Assembly (NCBI GenBank): GCA_903953895.1
Contig: CAJBLH010000209.1
Coordinates: 1-45,874, forward strand
Direction of reading: 5' to 3'
Length of the DNA: 45,874 nucleotides
DNA from: an uncultured Desulfobacteraceae bacterium
GTDB taxonomy: Bacteria; Desulfobacterota; Desulfobacteria; Desulfobacterales; Desulfatirhabdiaceae
In this document: piece by piece, positions 25,650 to 34,585 of the stretch
How the letters are laid out: every line of letters begins with the position of its first letter
Numbering within the stretch: the stretch's first letter is position 1
The notes under the pieces: model-generated
Seen by the model: the letters and a program-made list of their open reading frames with translations, nothing else
Told to the model about the DNA's origin: nothing
Database searches by the model: none
Made by a program: the position numbers and the translations under genes

Positions 25650-26078
25650 ATGAAACGTATCTGTGTGATCGATGGTCAGGGCGGCGGGATTGGCAGTGCT
25701 GTGATCAAAAAACTGAAAGAGGTGTTTGAAGAGAGCATCGAGGTCATCGCTCTGGGTACCAATGCCATCGCCACATCACAGATGCTGAAGGCAAGGGCCA
25801 ACCGGGGTGCGACCGGCGAAAACGCCATTGTCCGAACCGCCGAACGGGTGGATGTGATCATCGGTCCGCTCAGCATTGTTCTGGCCTATGCCATGATGGG
25901 CGAAGTGACACCGAAAATTGCCGAAGCCATTGCCGGCAGTCCGGCCAAAAAAATACTGATTCCGCTGTTCCAGGAAAATGTCGAGATCGCCGGATTCAGT
26001 CCGATGCCTCTGCCCCGGCTGATTGAAATCTTGATTCAGCAGAATCTGTCCGAACTGACGCCGACCGTGATATCGTGA
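25650..26078 (+). CDS. DUF3842 family protein
   Basis: A 142-residue protein with MKRICVIDGQGGGIGSAVIK, a Rossmann-like glycine-rich loop, followed by LGTNAIATSQMLKARANRGA and VIIGPLSIVLAYAMMGEVTP. These are signatures of the uncharacterised DUF3842 family. The ribosome binding site is GGGAG 9 bases before the ATG. The gene is followed 46 bases later by a CooT-like nickel-binding protein, a pairing I recall from anaerobes that suggests, but does not prove, a role in metal or cofactor handling. Confidence 0.8.
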   Translation: MKRICVIDGQGGGIGSAVIKKLKEVFEESIEVIALGTNAIATSQMLKARANRGATGENAIVRTAERVDVIIGPLSIVLAYAMMGEVTPKIAEAIAGSPAKKILIPLFQENVEIAGFSPMPLPRLIEILIQQNLSELTPTVIS

Positions 26079-26124
26079 TGATGAACGAAAAAGTAAAAAA
26101 CCCCAAATACAGAAGGATACTGTC

Positions 26125-26307
26125 ATGTGTGAAGCCAATGCATATCTGATTGAAGGAGAAGAATCCCGTTTGATAATGGAAGCAGTGGATGTTGTTGAAC
26201 CTGAAGATGACGGGGTTCGGCTGATCAGTATTTTTGGAGACCAAAAATTTCTGAAAGCACGAGTCTATTCATTGTCTCTGGTGGACCATAAGATTTTTCT
26301 CAAATAG
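26125..26307 (+). CDS. cooT: CooT family nickel-binding protein
   Basis: A 60-residue protein beginning MCEANAYL, with VEPEDDGVRLISIFGDQKFL and ending LSLVDHKIFLK. This is the complete CooT pattern (PF10133), in which the N-terminal Met-Cys region of a dimer binds one Ni(II). CooT was first described with carbon monoxide dehydrogenase maturation, but the family is widespread in anaerobes with nickel enzymes. The ribosome binding site is AAGGA, 8 bases before the ATG. No CODH or hydrogenase catalytic gene is in this window, so the nickel client is unknown. Confidence 0.88.
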   Translation: MCEANAYLIEGEESRLIMEAVDVVEPEDDGVRLISIFGDQKFLKARVYSLSLVDHKIFLK

Positions 26308-26334
26308 TTCCGGAACGTCGCGAATCGGATTGAT

Positions 26335-26416
26335 TTCACCGCAAAGGCGCAAAGGACGCAAAGAAGATGTATCTTTCCTCTGATACTCTTTGCGATCTTT
26401 GCGCCTTTGCGGTGAA
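26335..26416. repeat. Long imperfect inverted repeat of the CACCGCAAAGGCGCAAAG type
   Basis: Arms of about 35 bases (26335-26372 and 26382-26416) pair with a few mismatches. The arm begins TTCACCGCAAAGGCGCAAAG, a well-known intergenic repeat type in many bacteria. It can form a long hairpin between cooT and ispH. A single half-copy (TCACCGCAAAGACGCA) occurs at about 41523-41540. Confidence 0.85.
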
Positions 26417-26459
26417 TATACTCCGTCAATGACGCGCTTTTCCGCTATCGGATTCATTC

Positions 26460-28196
26460 ATGAAAATCATTATCGCCAAGACTGCAGGATTTTGCATGGG
26501 CGTGCGACGGGCTGTTGAAATGGCCCTGGATTCTCCGGGCAAACACCGCAGCCCCATCTTTACTTACGGCCCCTTGATCCATAATCCCCAAGTACTCGAT
26601 CTGTTGAATGAAAAAGGCGTTCACATCATCGAGAACATTCCTGAAGCCGGAGAGGGAACCGTCCTGATCCGCGCCCACGGGGTGCCGCCTGCAGTCAAAA
26701 AAGATCTGAAGAAGGCCGGGTTTGCGGTCATCAATGCCACCTGCCCCCGAGTGATCAAGGTTCAGGCGATCATCAAAAAACATGCCAGGCAGGGTTATGC
26801 CTCCATCATCATCGGCGATCGGGACCATCCCGAGGTGGTGGGGCTGATGGGATTTGCCGCTGGCAATGGCTATATTGCGGGGACCCTTCAAGAGCTTGAG
26901 TCACTGCCTGCTTTTGACAAGGCCATTCTGGTGGCCCAGACAACGCTCAACACCCGCCTGTTCGAGACCGTCAAAAACTGGGCGCAGGCATACCACCCAT
27001 ATTATAAATGCTTTGATACCATCTGTGACTCAACAACGCAGCGACAGACCGAGGTTCAGAAAATGACGGCAATGGTGGATGCCCTGATCGTTGTCGGCGG
27101 CAAAAACAGCGGAAATACCCAGCGCCTTGCAGAAATCGCCGCTCAGTCCGGTACTCCAACCTACCATATCGAAACCGCATCCGATCTCGATGTCAATGCC
27201 CTGTCTGTGGCTGAAACCATCGGTATTACGGCCGGTGCTTCCACCCCCAACTGGATCATCAATCGGGTGGTCAGGGCTGTTGAAAGGCTGCCATACAAGA
27301 ACGGCGCCGGGATTCAGAAAATGATTTTTTCGATTCAGCAGGCTCTGCTCCTGACCAATGCCATTGTTGCAGCCGGTGCAGGCTGTCTGAGTTATGCCTG
27401 TGCGGTGCTGATGGGGATCGACAATTTTTCACCCCATGTCTGGATATCCATGCTGTATGTGCTGTCGATGCATACATTGAACAATCTGACCGGTCTGAAG
27501 GCGGACCGGTACAATGATCCGGAACGGGAGGCGTTTTACCGGGAACACCACCTGTTTTTGATATCGATAGCCATGTCTTCCGGGGCCGCAGGACTTTTCA
27601 TCGCCTATTCCCAGGGCCTCACCTCTTTTCTGGTGCTTCTGATAATGAGTATTCTGGGGCTATCCTACAACATCAAACTGATTCCAAAAACGCTTTTTGT
27701 TGGAAAATATTCACGAATCAGAGATATTTCAGGCTCGAAAACCATTCTGATCGCGGTGGCGTGGGGAGTGGTGACATCGCTTTTGCCGGCCATTTCCGCG
27801 GGCCATTCCTCCGGCCTGAAAACAGTGCTGGTGTTTTTATGGGCCACTGGGCTGGCTTTTGCCCGAACAGCTTTTTTTGATATCCTGGATATGCAGGGGG
27901 ATCGGATTGTCGGCAAGGAAACCATTCCCATTCTTCTGGGAGAAAAAAAATCCCTTCGGATGCTGAAAACAGTCCTGGGGATATGGGCTGTTCTGATTGT
28001 CACCGCAAGTCTTACAGGCATCCTGCCCACCTTGGGGCTCGGTCTTTTCCTTTGTCCTGCGGCCATGCTGGCGCTTATCAGTATGCATGAAAACGGATTC
28101 ATGCTTCCCGGAATCCGCCTGGAATTTCTTGTCGAATCTCATTTCTTTCTGGCCGGCATGGTGACCCTGTTTTACACGGTGGTTCTTCAGCCATAG
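26460..28196 (+). CDS. ispH: IspH (HMBPP reductase) fused to a UbiA-type prenyltransferase domain
   Basis: A 578-residue fusion. Residues 1-280 are a full IspH: Cys12 in AGFCMGVRRAVE, ATCPRV and FDTICDSTTQRQ supply the three cysteine ligands of the [4Fe-4S] cluster, and HGVPP and DRDHPEVVG supply substrate-binding histidines. It makes IPP and DMAPP in the last step of the MEP pathway. From about residue 290 to the end the protein is a polytopic membrane domain of the UbiA superfamily. Asp-rich motif 2 is clear as FFDILDMQGDRIVG, and motif 1 appears in altered form as HTLNNLTGLKADRYNDPE. A membrane prenyltransferase tethered to the enzyme that makes prenyl precursors suggests substrate channelling towards a quinone or other prenylated product; the acceptor is unknown. 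Confidence 0.9.
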   Translation: MKIIIAKTAGFCMGVRRAVEMALDSPGKHRSPIFTYGPLIHNPQVLDLLNEKGVHIIENIPEAGEGTVLIRAHGVPPAVKKDLKKAGFAVINATCPRVIKVQAIIKKHARQGYASIIIGDRDHPEVVGLMGFAAGNGYIAGTLQELESLPAFDKAILVAQTTLNTRLFETVKNWAQAYHPYYKCFDTICDSTTQRQTEVQKMTAMVDALIVVGGKNSGNTQRLAEIAAQSGTPTYHIETASDLDVNALSVAETIGITAGASTPNWIINRVVRAVERLPYKNGAGIQKMIFSIQQALLLTNAIVAAGAGCLSYACAVLMGIDNFSPHVWISMLYVLSMHTLNNLTGLKADRYNDPEREAFYREHHLFLISIAMSSGAAGLFIAYSQGLTSFLVLLIMSILGLSYNIKLIPKTLFVGKYSRIRDISGSKTILIAVAWGVVTSLLPAISAGHSSGLKTVLVFLWATGLAFARTAFFDILDMQGDRIVGKETIPILLGEKKSLRMLKTVLGIWAVLIVTASLTGILPTLGLGLFLCPAAMLALISMHENGFMLPGIRLEFLVESHFFLAGMVTLFYTVVLQP

Positions 28197-28343
28197 ATGA
28201 TCGGCTGGCTTGACAGCCGTCTGCAGACGATTTATTTTTGCTTAAGTCGGAAGCTAATCCGTCCACCTTGTCCACATTGTCCATCCTGTATATCCATGAA
28301 GATTATATGGTTAGATTGCCTAACCTAACCACCAGGAGGTGAT

Positions 28344-28787
28344 ATGATGACTTATGTCAGATGGGATCCATGGAAACGTATCGGGTTTCTTCAAAATCGC
28401 ATCAACCAGATGATCGCTGATTCGGTAGCCGACTCTCATGACGAGGGTGAAATCGCCAGTTGCGAGTGGAAGCCTGTTGTAGATATTCTTGATACAGCCC
28501 ATGCCGTGATTATCAGGGCGGATATTCCGGGTGTCAAAAAAGAAGATGTCAGCATCGAGTTCAAAGACGGCCTGATGACCATAAAAGGCAATCGATCGGC
28601 TGTACTTCCTGTAAGCACTGAAAAATGTTACCGTAGAGAACGATGTTTCGGATCATTTTTCAGAGCATTTACACTGCCGGGCCGCATCCGTACCGACAAC
28701 ATCCGGGCGGTTTTGAAAGACGGTGTTCTGGAAATCCATTTTCCAAAGTCCTTGGAAGAAAAACCCCGCCAGGTTCAGGTGAATTGA
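28344..28787 (+). CDS. Small heat shock protein, Hsp20 family
   Basis: A 147-residue alpha-crystallin chaperone. It has an N-terminal arm (YVRWDPWKRIGFLQNRINQM), then the alpha-crystallin domain starting at WKPVVDILDTAHAVIIRADI, with VKKEDVSIEF, FGSFFRAFTLP and VLKDGVLEIHFPK. A VQV dipeptide-type anchor (I/V-x-I/V) ends the protein. The ribosome binding site AGGAGGTGAT directly precedes the ATG. It is followed by mutY after 12 bases. It binds unfolding proteins in an ATP-independent manner. Confidence 0.93.
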   Translation: MMTYVRWDPWKRIGFLQNRINQMIADSVADSHDEGEIASCEWKPVVDILDTAHAVIIRADIPGVKKEDVSIEFKDGLMTIKGNRSAVLPVSTEKCYRRERCFGSFFRAFTLPGRIRTDNIRAVLKDGVLEIHFPKSLEEKPRQVQVN

Positions 28788-28799
28788 CAGGTTCGGCGA

Positions 28800-29888
28800 T
28801 TGTCTGAAATCTCATTTCATGTTGATCCGCAAGGATATGCCGATATGCGAAAACGCCTTCGGTCCTGGTATGCAGACAATCACCGAAATCTGCCCTGGCG
28901 CCGAACTTCCGACCCGTATGCGATCTGGGTTTCTGAAGTCATGCTTCAGCAGACCCAGGTCAATACCGTAATCCCTTATTACGACCGCTTTTTAGACCGT
29001 TTTTCAACGGTTCACTCCCTTGCCGCTGCGGATCTACAGGATGTGCTCAAACTGTGGGAAGGTCTGGGATATTACAGCCGGGCCCGCAACTTTCATAAAG
29101 CCGCCATTCTGGTATCTTCCTATGACTCTGGCCTTATACCCGCCGATTGGCATGCTTTCAGACAGCTTCCCGGGGTGGGAGACTACATTGCTTCAGCAGT
29201 TTTAAGCATTGCCTTCGATCAGCCGTATGCGGTCGTGGACGGCAACGTCAAGCGCATCCTTTCCAGGCTGTTTGCTATGGACACGCCGGTAAACGGCTCA
29301 CGGGCGCATGCTGAATTCCAGAAGCCGGCAACGGCCCTGCTGGACCAGGATGCTCCCGGAATCTTCAATCAGGCGGTCATGGAACTCGGCGCCCTCATCT
29401 GCAAGCCCTCACGACCTTTCTGCACGCTGTGTCCGATCGATGCATTCTGCGCAGCCTATGCCGCCCGTCGGGTCGATCTGTATCCGAAGCGCATCAAGTC
29501 GCTGCCCGTGCCGCTTTACCCGATCGCGGCGGGGGTTGTTTACCATCAGGAACGAATGCTCATCACCCGAAGAAAACCGGAGGGCCTGTTGGGCGGATTG
29601 TGGGAATTTCCCGGTGGAAAGATTCAGCCGGAAGAAAGCCCGGCCGATGCCTGTGTGCGGGAAATACGGGAAGAAACCGGGGTTTGCGCTACAGTCGAAT
29701 CGCATCTTTGCCGGGTGAAACACGCCTATACCCATTTTAAAATTGAAATGGATGTGTTTATCTGCAGCGCAATTTCCGAAACGGTCCGGTTGAACGGTCC
29801 TGTCGATTTTCGCTGGATCACCCCGGATGAGATGGATATGTATCCATTTCCCGGCGCCAATCATAAATTTTTTAAATTTCTCAAGTAG
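28800..29888 (+). CDS. mutY: A/G-specific adenine glycosylase with NUDIX domain
   Basis: A 362-residue MutY. The HhH-GPD glycosylase domain has the catalytic Glu in SEVMLQQTQV, the hairpin LPGVGDYIASAVLS, the catalytic Asp in AVVDGNVKRI and the iron-sulfur loop CKPSRPFCTLCPIDAFC (C-x6-C-x2-C-x5-C). The C-terminal 8-oxoG-recognition domain is NUDIX-like, with FPGGKIQPEE and REIREETG. The enzyme removes adenine mispaired with 8-oxoguanine. The start is TTG 28800 or an internal ATG about 15 codons later (MRKRLRSWY). Confidence 0.95.
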   Translation: MSEISFHVDPQGYADMRKRLRSWYADNHRNLPWRRTSDPYAIWVSEVMLQQTQVNTVIPYYDRFLDRFSTVHSLAAADLQDVLKLWEGLGYYSRARNFHKAAILVSSYDSGLIPADWHAFRQLPGVGDYIASAVLSIAFDQPYAVVDGNVKRILSRLFAMDTPVNGSRAHAEFQKPATALLDQDAPGIFNQAVMELGALICKPSRPFCTLCPIDAFCAAYAARRVDLYPKRIKSLPVPLYPIAAGVVYHQERMLITRRKPEGLLGGLWEFPGGKIQPEESPADACVREIREETGVCATVESHLCRVKHAYTHFKIEMDVFICSAISETVRLNGPVDFRWITPDEMDMYPFPGANHKFFKFLK

Positions 29889-29898
29889 GAACTACGCG

Positions 29899-31059
29899 AT
29901 GAATGTAAGAGCCTCCAGTTTTGAACAGGGGCCGATCCGGCCCCCCAACGAAGCCCGCAGTCTGCTGCTTCGCCTGACCCGTAACTGCCCATGGAATCAA
30001 TGCCTGTTCTGTCCGGTGTATAAAACCCGGAAATTTTCGCTCCGGAGTGTGGAGGAAATCAAACAGGATATTCAGACAGCGCGCAACATTGCGGACGATA
30101 TCCTGGCGCTTTCCCACCAGCTCGGAAGAAACGGAGCGGTGGACGATGAAGTGATTTCCCGTATTTCGAACGGGCCCGGATACAGCCAGTGTTACCGGGG
30201 AATGGCTGTCTGGATGTATTACGGCACGAACGCCTGTTTTCTTCAGGATGCCGACAACCTGATCATGAAAACCGATGATCTGGTGGCGGTGCTGACCTTT
30301 CTGCGGGAGAAATTTCCGGAGATCACCCGGGTGACGACATATTCCAGATCCAAAACCATTTCTCGAAAATCCGGGGAATCGCTGAAACGAATCCGCAAGG
30401 CCGGTTTGAATCGGGTGCATATCGGTCTGGAAACCGGATATGATCCACTGTTGAAATTCATGAAAAAAGGGGTGACTGCCGCCGTCCAGATAGAGGCCGG
30501 GAGAAAACTCATGGAAGCCGGCGTGGAAGTGTCGGAATATGTGATGCCGGGGCTCGGCGGGCAGGCCATGTGGCGCGAACACGCCATGGAAACGGCCCGG
30601 GTGCTGAACCAGATCAATCCACATTTTATCCGTTTAAGAAGTCTGCGGGTTCCGGACCGGATTCCGCTGTACGAAAACCTTAAAAATGGCAGTTTCGTAA
30701 TGCAGACCGATGATGCCCTGGCCGAAGAGATCCGGCTCTTCATCGCATCCCTGGACGGCATCACCAGCCGGGTGACCAGCGATCACATCATGAACCTGCT
30801 GGAAGATGTTTCCGGAAAACTGCCTGAAGACAAAGAGGCCATGCTGAAGGTAATCCAGTCTTATCAGGACCTTCCCGACAAAGAGCGGCTCATCTTCCGG
30901 CTGGGCAGAAGGGGCGGGGCCTATCGTTCCATCGATGATTTCAGACGCGATACTGCAACATATCAAAAAATCAACCTGTTGATTCAGAATATCGAAGCAT
31001 CCGAAGGTGCGCCCGGTGTTGAGCGCTACATCACCGAAATGGTGGACCGCTACATCTGA
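29899..31059 (+). CDS. Radical SAM protein with CX4CX2C cluster motif
   Basis: A 386-residue radical SAM enzyme starting at ATG 29899 (MNVRASSFEQGP). The cluster motif is CPWNQCLFC, i.e. C-x4-C-x2-C rather than the common C-x3-C-x2-C. This spacing is shared with a set of uncharacterised COG1032-like proteins. HIGLETGYDPLLKFMKKG is the GE-type SAM-contacting strand, followed by YVMPGLGG. There is no B12-binding domain and no SPASM tail; the C-terminal 100 residues are helical. It lies 10 bases after mutY and is probably co-transcribed. Substrate unknown. Confidence 0.85.
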   Translation: MNVRASSFEQGPIRPPNEARSLLLRLTRNCPWNQCLFCPVYKTRKFSLRSVEEIKQDIQTARNIADDILALSHQLGRNGAVDDEVISRISNGPGYSQCYRGMAVWMYYGTNACFLQDADNLIMKTDDLVAVLTFLREKFPEITRVTTYSRSKTISRKSGESLKRIRKAGLNRVHIGLETGYDPLLKFMKKGVTAAVQIEAGRKLMEAGVEVSEYVMPGLGGQAMWREHAMETARVLNQINPHFIRLRSLRVPDRIPLYENLKNGSFVMQTDDALAEEIRLFIASLDGITSRVTSDHIMNLLEDVSGKLPEDKEAMLKVIQSYQDLPDKERLIFRLGRRGGAYRSIDDFRRDTATYQKINLLIQNIEASEGAPGVERYITEMVDRYI

Positions 31060-31269
31060 AAAAGTCATAATCACCCTTTCATTGCGGGAAGGAGTCGAAA
31101 TATCTAAAAAAGGGTCATTCTGAATTGCTCATTGGAAAGATTTATTGTAAAATTATCGTGAAAATATTTTCAACCATGAAACACACGAGATATACGAAAT
31201 GATGAATTCTGTGCGGCTTCATCCAGCTTGCAACTTATCCATAGTCCGGAAGGAAAAGGAGAATCGCTT

Positions 31270-32232
31270 ATGATCTGGGTAATTGGGGATATTCACGGCA
31301 TGTTTGATCCCATGAAACGATTGCTGTCCGTCATTCAGGGAAACAGTTCCAGAAAGGATTCAAAAGAACCCATCGAAAAAATCATTTTTCTGGGTGACTA
31401 TATCGACCATGGTCCCTCGTCGAAGGAAATCGTGGATTACATCATGGGGCTTCCTTTTGAAACGGTGTGCCTGATGGGAAATCATGAAGATTTGATGTTG
31501 CAGTTTTTAAACAACTCCGAAATGTTCAAGTCGTTTGGGAATGTCTGGTTCCGGGGAAACGGCGGGCAGAAAACGGTGAATTCATTTTTCCCACAAGTCC
31601 TTTACGGCAGTGATGATGAGGATATCTCCAGGGAAGAATTTCCCCTGGAGGACAAGTATCTTCAGTTTTTCAATAACCTGGCTTTCTCTCATACAGAGCT
31701 GATCGGCGGATTACCGTTCGTTTTTGTTCATGCCATGCCGAACAGCTCGTTTCCCCTTCACGATCAATTGTCCATCAAAAACTTCGACGGTTTTCATGAA
31801 TGGTGCAAACAGAACAAGGTGTGGATCGAAGACACCCTGATCTGGAATCGCCAGATGCCTTTAAAAAAACTCGAAGCGTCTATATTTGTGCATGGGCACA
31901 CACCTACCAACAAACTGAACCGGACGTTGTCGAAAACACAGGGCTATGATGTGGATTCCTGCACCCCGTTTTTCAATTTCGAGTTGGCCGAAGGCGAAAC
32001 CATCGAGCATCATGATCGTCCGCATCGTTCTACCTACATGGCTCCCATGGAAAAGCTCATTTCAATCAATATCGATACCGGCGCGGTCTATGGGGATCGG
32101 CTGACCGCCATCGGATTATCCGAGTCATCGCTCCATAAAAACGAGTTTATCGTTCATCAGGTATTGATAAAACAAGGTTATCGTAATTCCACGGAATTTT
32201 ATACCACCTGGGTCACGCTGGATAAACCATAA
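31270..32232 (+). CDS. PPP-family metallophosphoesterase (serine/threonine phosphatase-like)
   Basis: A 320-residue phosphoesterase starting at ATG 31270, with AAAGGAGAA upstream. The metal-binding motifs are in canonical order: IGDIHG (residues 5-10), GDYIDHGP, GNHED, the His in FVHAMP, and FVHGHTPT. This matches bacterial PPP enzymes of the PrpA/ApaH kind. The middle insert is longer than in ApaH, so diadenosine tetraphosphatase activity should not be assumed. The HD hydrolase gene follows after 18 bases. Confidence 0.88.
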   Translation: MIWVIGDIHGMFDPMKRLLSVIQGNSSRKDSKEPIEKIIFLGDYIDHGPSSKEIVDYIMGLPFETVCLMGNHEDLMLQFLNNSEMFKSFGNVWFRGNGGQKTVNSFFPQVLYGSDDEDISREEFPLEDKYLQFFNNLAFSHTELIGGLPFVFVHAMPNSSFPLHDQLSIKNFDGFHEWCKQNKVWIEDTLIWNRQMPLKKLEASIFVHGHTPTNKLNRTLSKTQGYDVDSCTPFFNFELAEGETIEHHDRPHRSTYMAPMEKLISINIDTGAVYGDRLTAIGLSESSLHKNEFIVHQVLIKQGYRNSTEFYTTWVTLDKP

Positions 32233-32250
32233 CTGAATCATACCGGATAG

Positions 32251-33060
32251 TTGGCTGAAAGATCAAAAGTGAACACAGAAACCCTTACACAGCTCAAGGA
32301 ATGGTTTACGCAGTATGTTTCCGGCTATTACACCGGCGCGTATGACTTTGACCGAAACATCCGTTTGAAAGAAGATCATACGCATCGGGTCTGCCAGAAT
32401 ATGTTGTTGATCTGCCGGAGTCTGAATATGCCGCCGGCGGACTGCTGTCTGGCCGAGGCGATAGCCCTTTTTCATGACGTCGGCCGTTTCGAGCAATATC
32501 GCAGGTATCAGACTTTTAACGACATGAAATCGAAAAACCATGCCTATCTGGGATTGCAGGTCATGGCCAGACACCGGGTTTTGTCTGGAAAGGATATTCA
32601 GGAGCGCCGCATACTGACCCATGCCATCGCCTGTCATAATGCTGCAACCCTGCCTGATCAGGATTCCGAACGTGCGTTGCTGTTCAAGAAATTAATCCGT
32701 GATGCAGACAAGTTGGATATCTGGAAGGTCGTCATCGATTATTACCGTGAAAGATCGGTGAATCCCAACAAAACCATCGAGCTGGATCTTTCGGACCGTC
32801 CGGAATGTTCACCCGAAGCACTCAATGCGCTTCGAAAAGGAAGGTTCGCCCGAATGCAGGATATGAAAACCTTGAACGATTTCAAGCTCCTTCAGATCAG
32901 TTGGGCGTTTGATCTCAATTTTAAGAAATCTTTTCAGATTCTGAGAGAGCGACAATACATCGAGCGCATCGCCGAAACACTTCCGGATTTTCCGGAACTG
33001 ACCGATGCCGTAGAAAATGTCTTCCGCTATATCCGGAAGATGACTGAAAACGGTTCCTGA
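32251..33060 (+). CDS. HD-domain phosphohydrolase
   Basis: A protein of up to 269 residues with the HD superfamily metal ligands: DHTHRVCQNML (first His), ALFHDVGRFEQ (the His-Asp pair), HAIACHN and RDADKLDIWK (final Asp). Such proteins hydrolyse nucleotides or signalling phosphates such as dGTP, (p)ppGpp or cyclic di-nucleotides; which one cannot be told. The start is TTG 32251 or GTG 32269, both with weak ribosome binding sites. It is probably translated with the phosphatase gene before it and ends 5 bases from the convergent CDF gene. Confidence 0.85.
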   Translation: MAERSKVNTETLTQLKEWFTQYVSGYYTGAYDFDRNIRLKEDHTHRVCQNMLLICRSLNMPPADCCLAEAIALFHDVGRFEQYRRYQTFNDMKSKNHAYLGLQVMARHRVLSGKDIQERRILTHAIACHNAATLPDQDSERALLFKKLIRDADKLDIWKVVIDYYRERSVNPNKTIELDLSDRPECSPEALNALRKGRFARMQDMKTLNDFKLLQISWAFDLNFKKSFQILRERQYIERIAETLPDFPELTDAVENVFRYIRKMTENGS

Positions 33061-33065
33061 TTCAA

Positions 33066-34550
33066 TTACCGATTCATCTTTTTCATCTGATAAAAATGAT
33101 GAACAAACAGATAAATCGAAATGACAAAAAAGAGGATATCCCGCAGGACCACCCACCAGGTCAACCCGTCAGCCGTTGCTTCGGTGGAAAAACACCCGCA
33201 GGAAATATTCAGGCCCCTGGCCGTGTTGATGATCAGGGCGCTCAGGAAGGTGATCATCAACAAATTGATGCCCAGAACAGCGCCGGGCATCCAGATTCCG
33301 CAGAGCAGCAGCACGCCCAGGATCAGCTCCAGCCACGGCAGTATCAGGGCCAAGAGGTTGATCAGTTGCGCGGGAAGAAGCTGATAATTATACACTGCCT
33401 CTGAAAATGCAGCCGGGTGAAGGATTTTATCGAAACTGGCGTAAATGAACACACCGGCCATGATCAGTCTTGCGACAAGGGCAACATGCCGGGGCCATGA
33501 CTTTTTATCTGGGTCGGGCCGGCTGTTGCTTTGTTCAGGCGGTTGAGACAAGCTTTCTGCAGCACAGGCGTGTTCACAGAAAAGTGTTCCGTCACCGCAG
33601 GGATCAGTTTCAAACTGCAGCACCGGATGGTCTATCCCGAACTCGTGAAAGAGCGACTGGTTGATTTTATAACGAAGTTCACGAGTTTGGCTGATAGGCT
33701 GATCGTTTACAACAACATGGCAGGAAAACGCCACACCCGAGGAACCCAGGCGCCATGCATGGAGATAATGAACGCCTAAAATATCCGGAAAATTTTGCAA
33801 AAACGTTTGTACCGCCTGGATATCCAGATCGCCGGGGGTAGCGTTCATGAGAATGGCGCTGGATGCCTTTAAAATGCTCCAGCAGTTTTTCAGAATAAAT
33901 ATCACGATCATCAAGGAAAGCAGCGGGTCGAGCCAGTACCATGGCTTATAGATCAGGATCAGGCCGTTCAACAGGACCACCACGGAGGTCAGCATATCTC
34001 CCATCATGTGAAGAAACGCCCCGCGGACATTCAGGCTGTCCTTGGCATCCCGGTGAAGCAGCCAGGCGGAAAACCCGTTGCCGATGACGCCGATAGCCGC
34101 AATTCCCATCACAAGTTCCCCTGAAACGATTTCTGGCGCACGCAGCCGTTGAAACGCACCGTAAACGATAAAGCCCGAGGCTCCGAAAAGAATCGCCGCA
34201 TTCAGCAGGGCAGCCAGAATCTCGGCTCTGCGGTATCCGAACGTATTTTGAAGGGTTGCGCCTTTTTTGCTGATTTTAAGAGCGATATATGAAATGAGAA
34301 TGGCCGTAAAATCGCTGAAATTATGGGTGGCATCCGAAATCAGGGCCATGCTGCCGGCCGCAAGTCCGCCAATAACCTGTACGACCGGTATAATGAAATT
34401 CAGAGCCAGGGTAATCAGGAGCCGGCCGCCGGTGGAATCCTCCCAGACTGCATGGTGATGGGCGGCATGTCCGGCACAGCATTTCTTTTCGTTTTCCATC
34501 ACCTGATTTTTGTCTTCTCTGGTGTCTCGATCCAAAGTGTTCTGTTCCAT
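33066..34550 (-). CDS. Cation diffusion facilitator fused to a MauE/DoxX-type membrane domain
   Basis: About 494 residues from ATG 34550. The N-terminus has a Cys/His-rich metal-binding stretch (ENEKKCCAGHAAHHH). The CDF transporter follows: LISDATHNFSDF (the metal site in helix 2), FGYRRAEILAALLNA, HMMGDMLTSVVVLLNG (helix 5 site) and a cytoplasmic ferredoxin-like domain, ending near HPVLQFETDPCGDG. From about residue 365 (SWPRHVALVARLIMAGVFIY) a four-helix MauE/DoxX domain is attached, with the conserved NISCGCFS cysteine pair. CDF proteins export Zn, Co or Cd; MauE/DoxX domains are linked to disulfide or sulfur chemistry. A rhodanese gene directly upstream is the usual partner of stand-alone MauE genes, so the CDF part seems inserted into a rhodanese-MauE pair. 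Confidence 0.87.
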   Translation of the reverse strand: MEQNTLDRDTREDKNQVMENEKKCCAGHAAHHHAVWEDSTGGRLLITLALNFIIPVVQVIGGLAAGSMALISDATHNFSDFTAILISYIALKISKKGATLQNTFGYRRAEILAALLNAAILFGASGFIVYGAFQRLRAPEIVSGELVMGIAAIGVIGNGFSAWLLHRDAKDSLNVRGAFLHMMGDMLTSVVVLLNGLILIYKPWYWLDPLLSLMIVIFILKNCWSILKASSAILMNATPGDLDIQAVQTFLQNFPDILGVHYLHAWRLGSSGVAFSCHVVVNDQPISQTRELRYKINQSLFHEFGIDHPVLQFETDPCGDGTLFCEHACAAESLSQPPEQSNSRPDPDKKSWPRHVALVARLIMAGVFIYASFDKILHPAAFSEAVYNYQLLPAQLINLLALILPWLELILGVLLLCGIWMPGAVLGINLLMITFLSALIINTARGLNISCGCFSTEATADGLTWWVVLRDILFFVISIYLFVHHFYQMKKMNR

Positions 34551-34585
34551 TCCGGCCTTTTTATCATCTGATTTTTCCAACTTCT

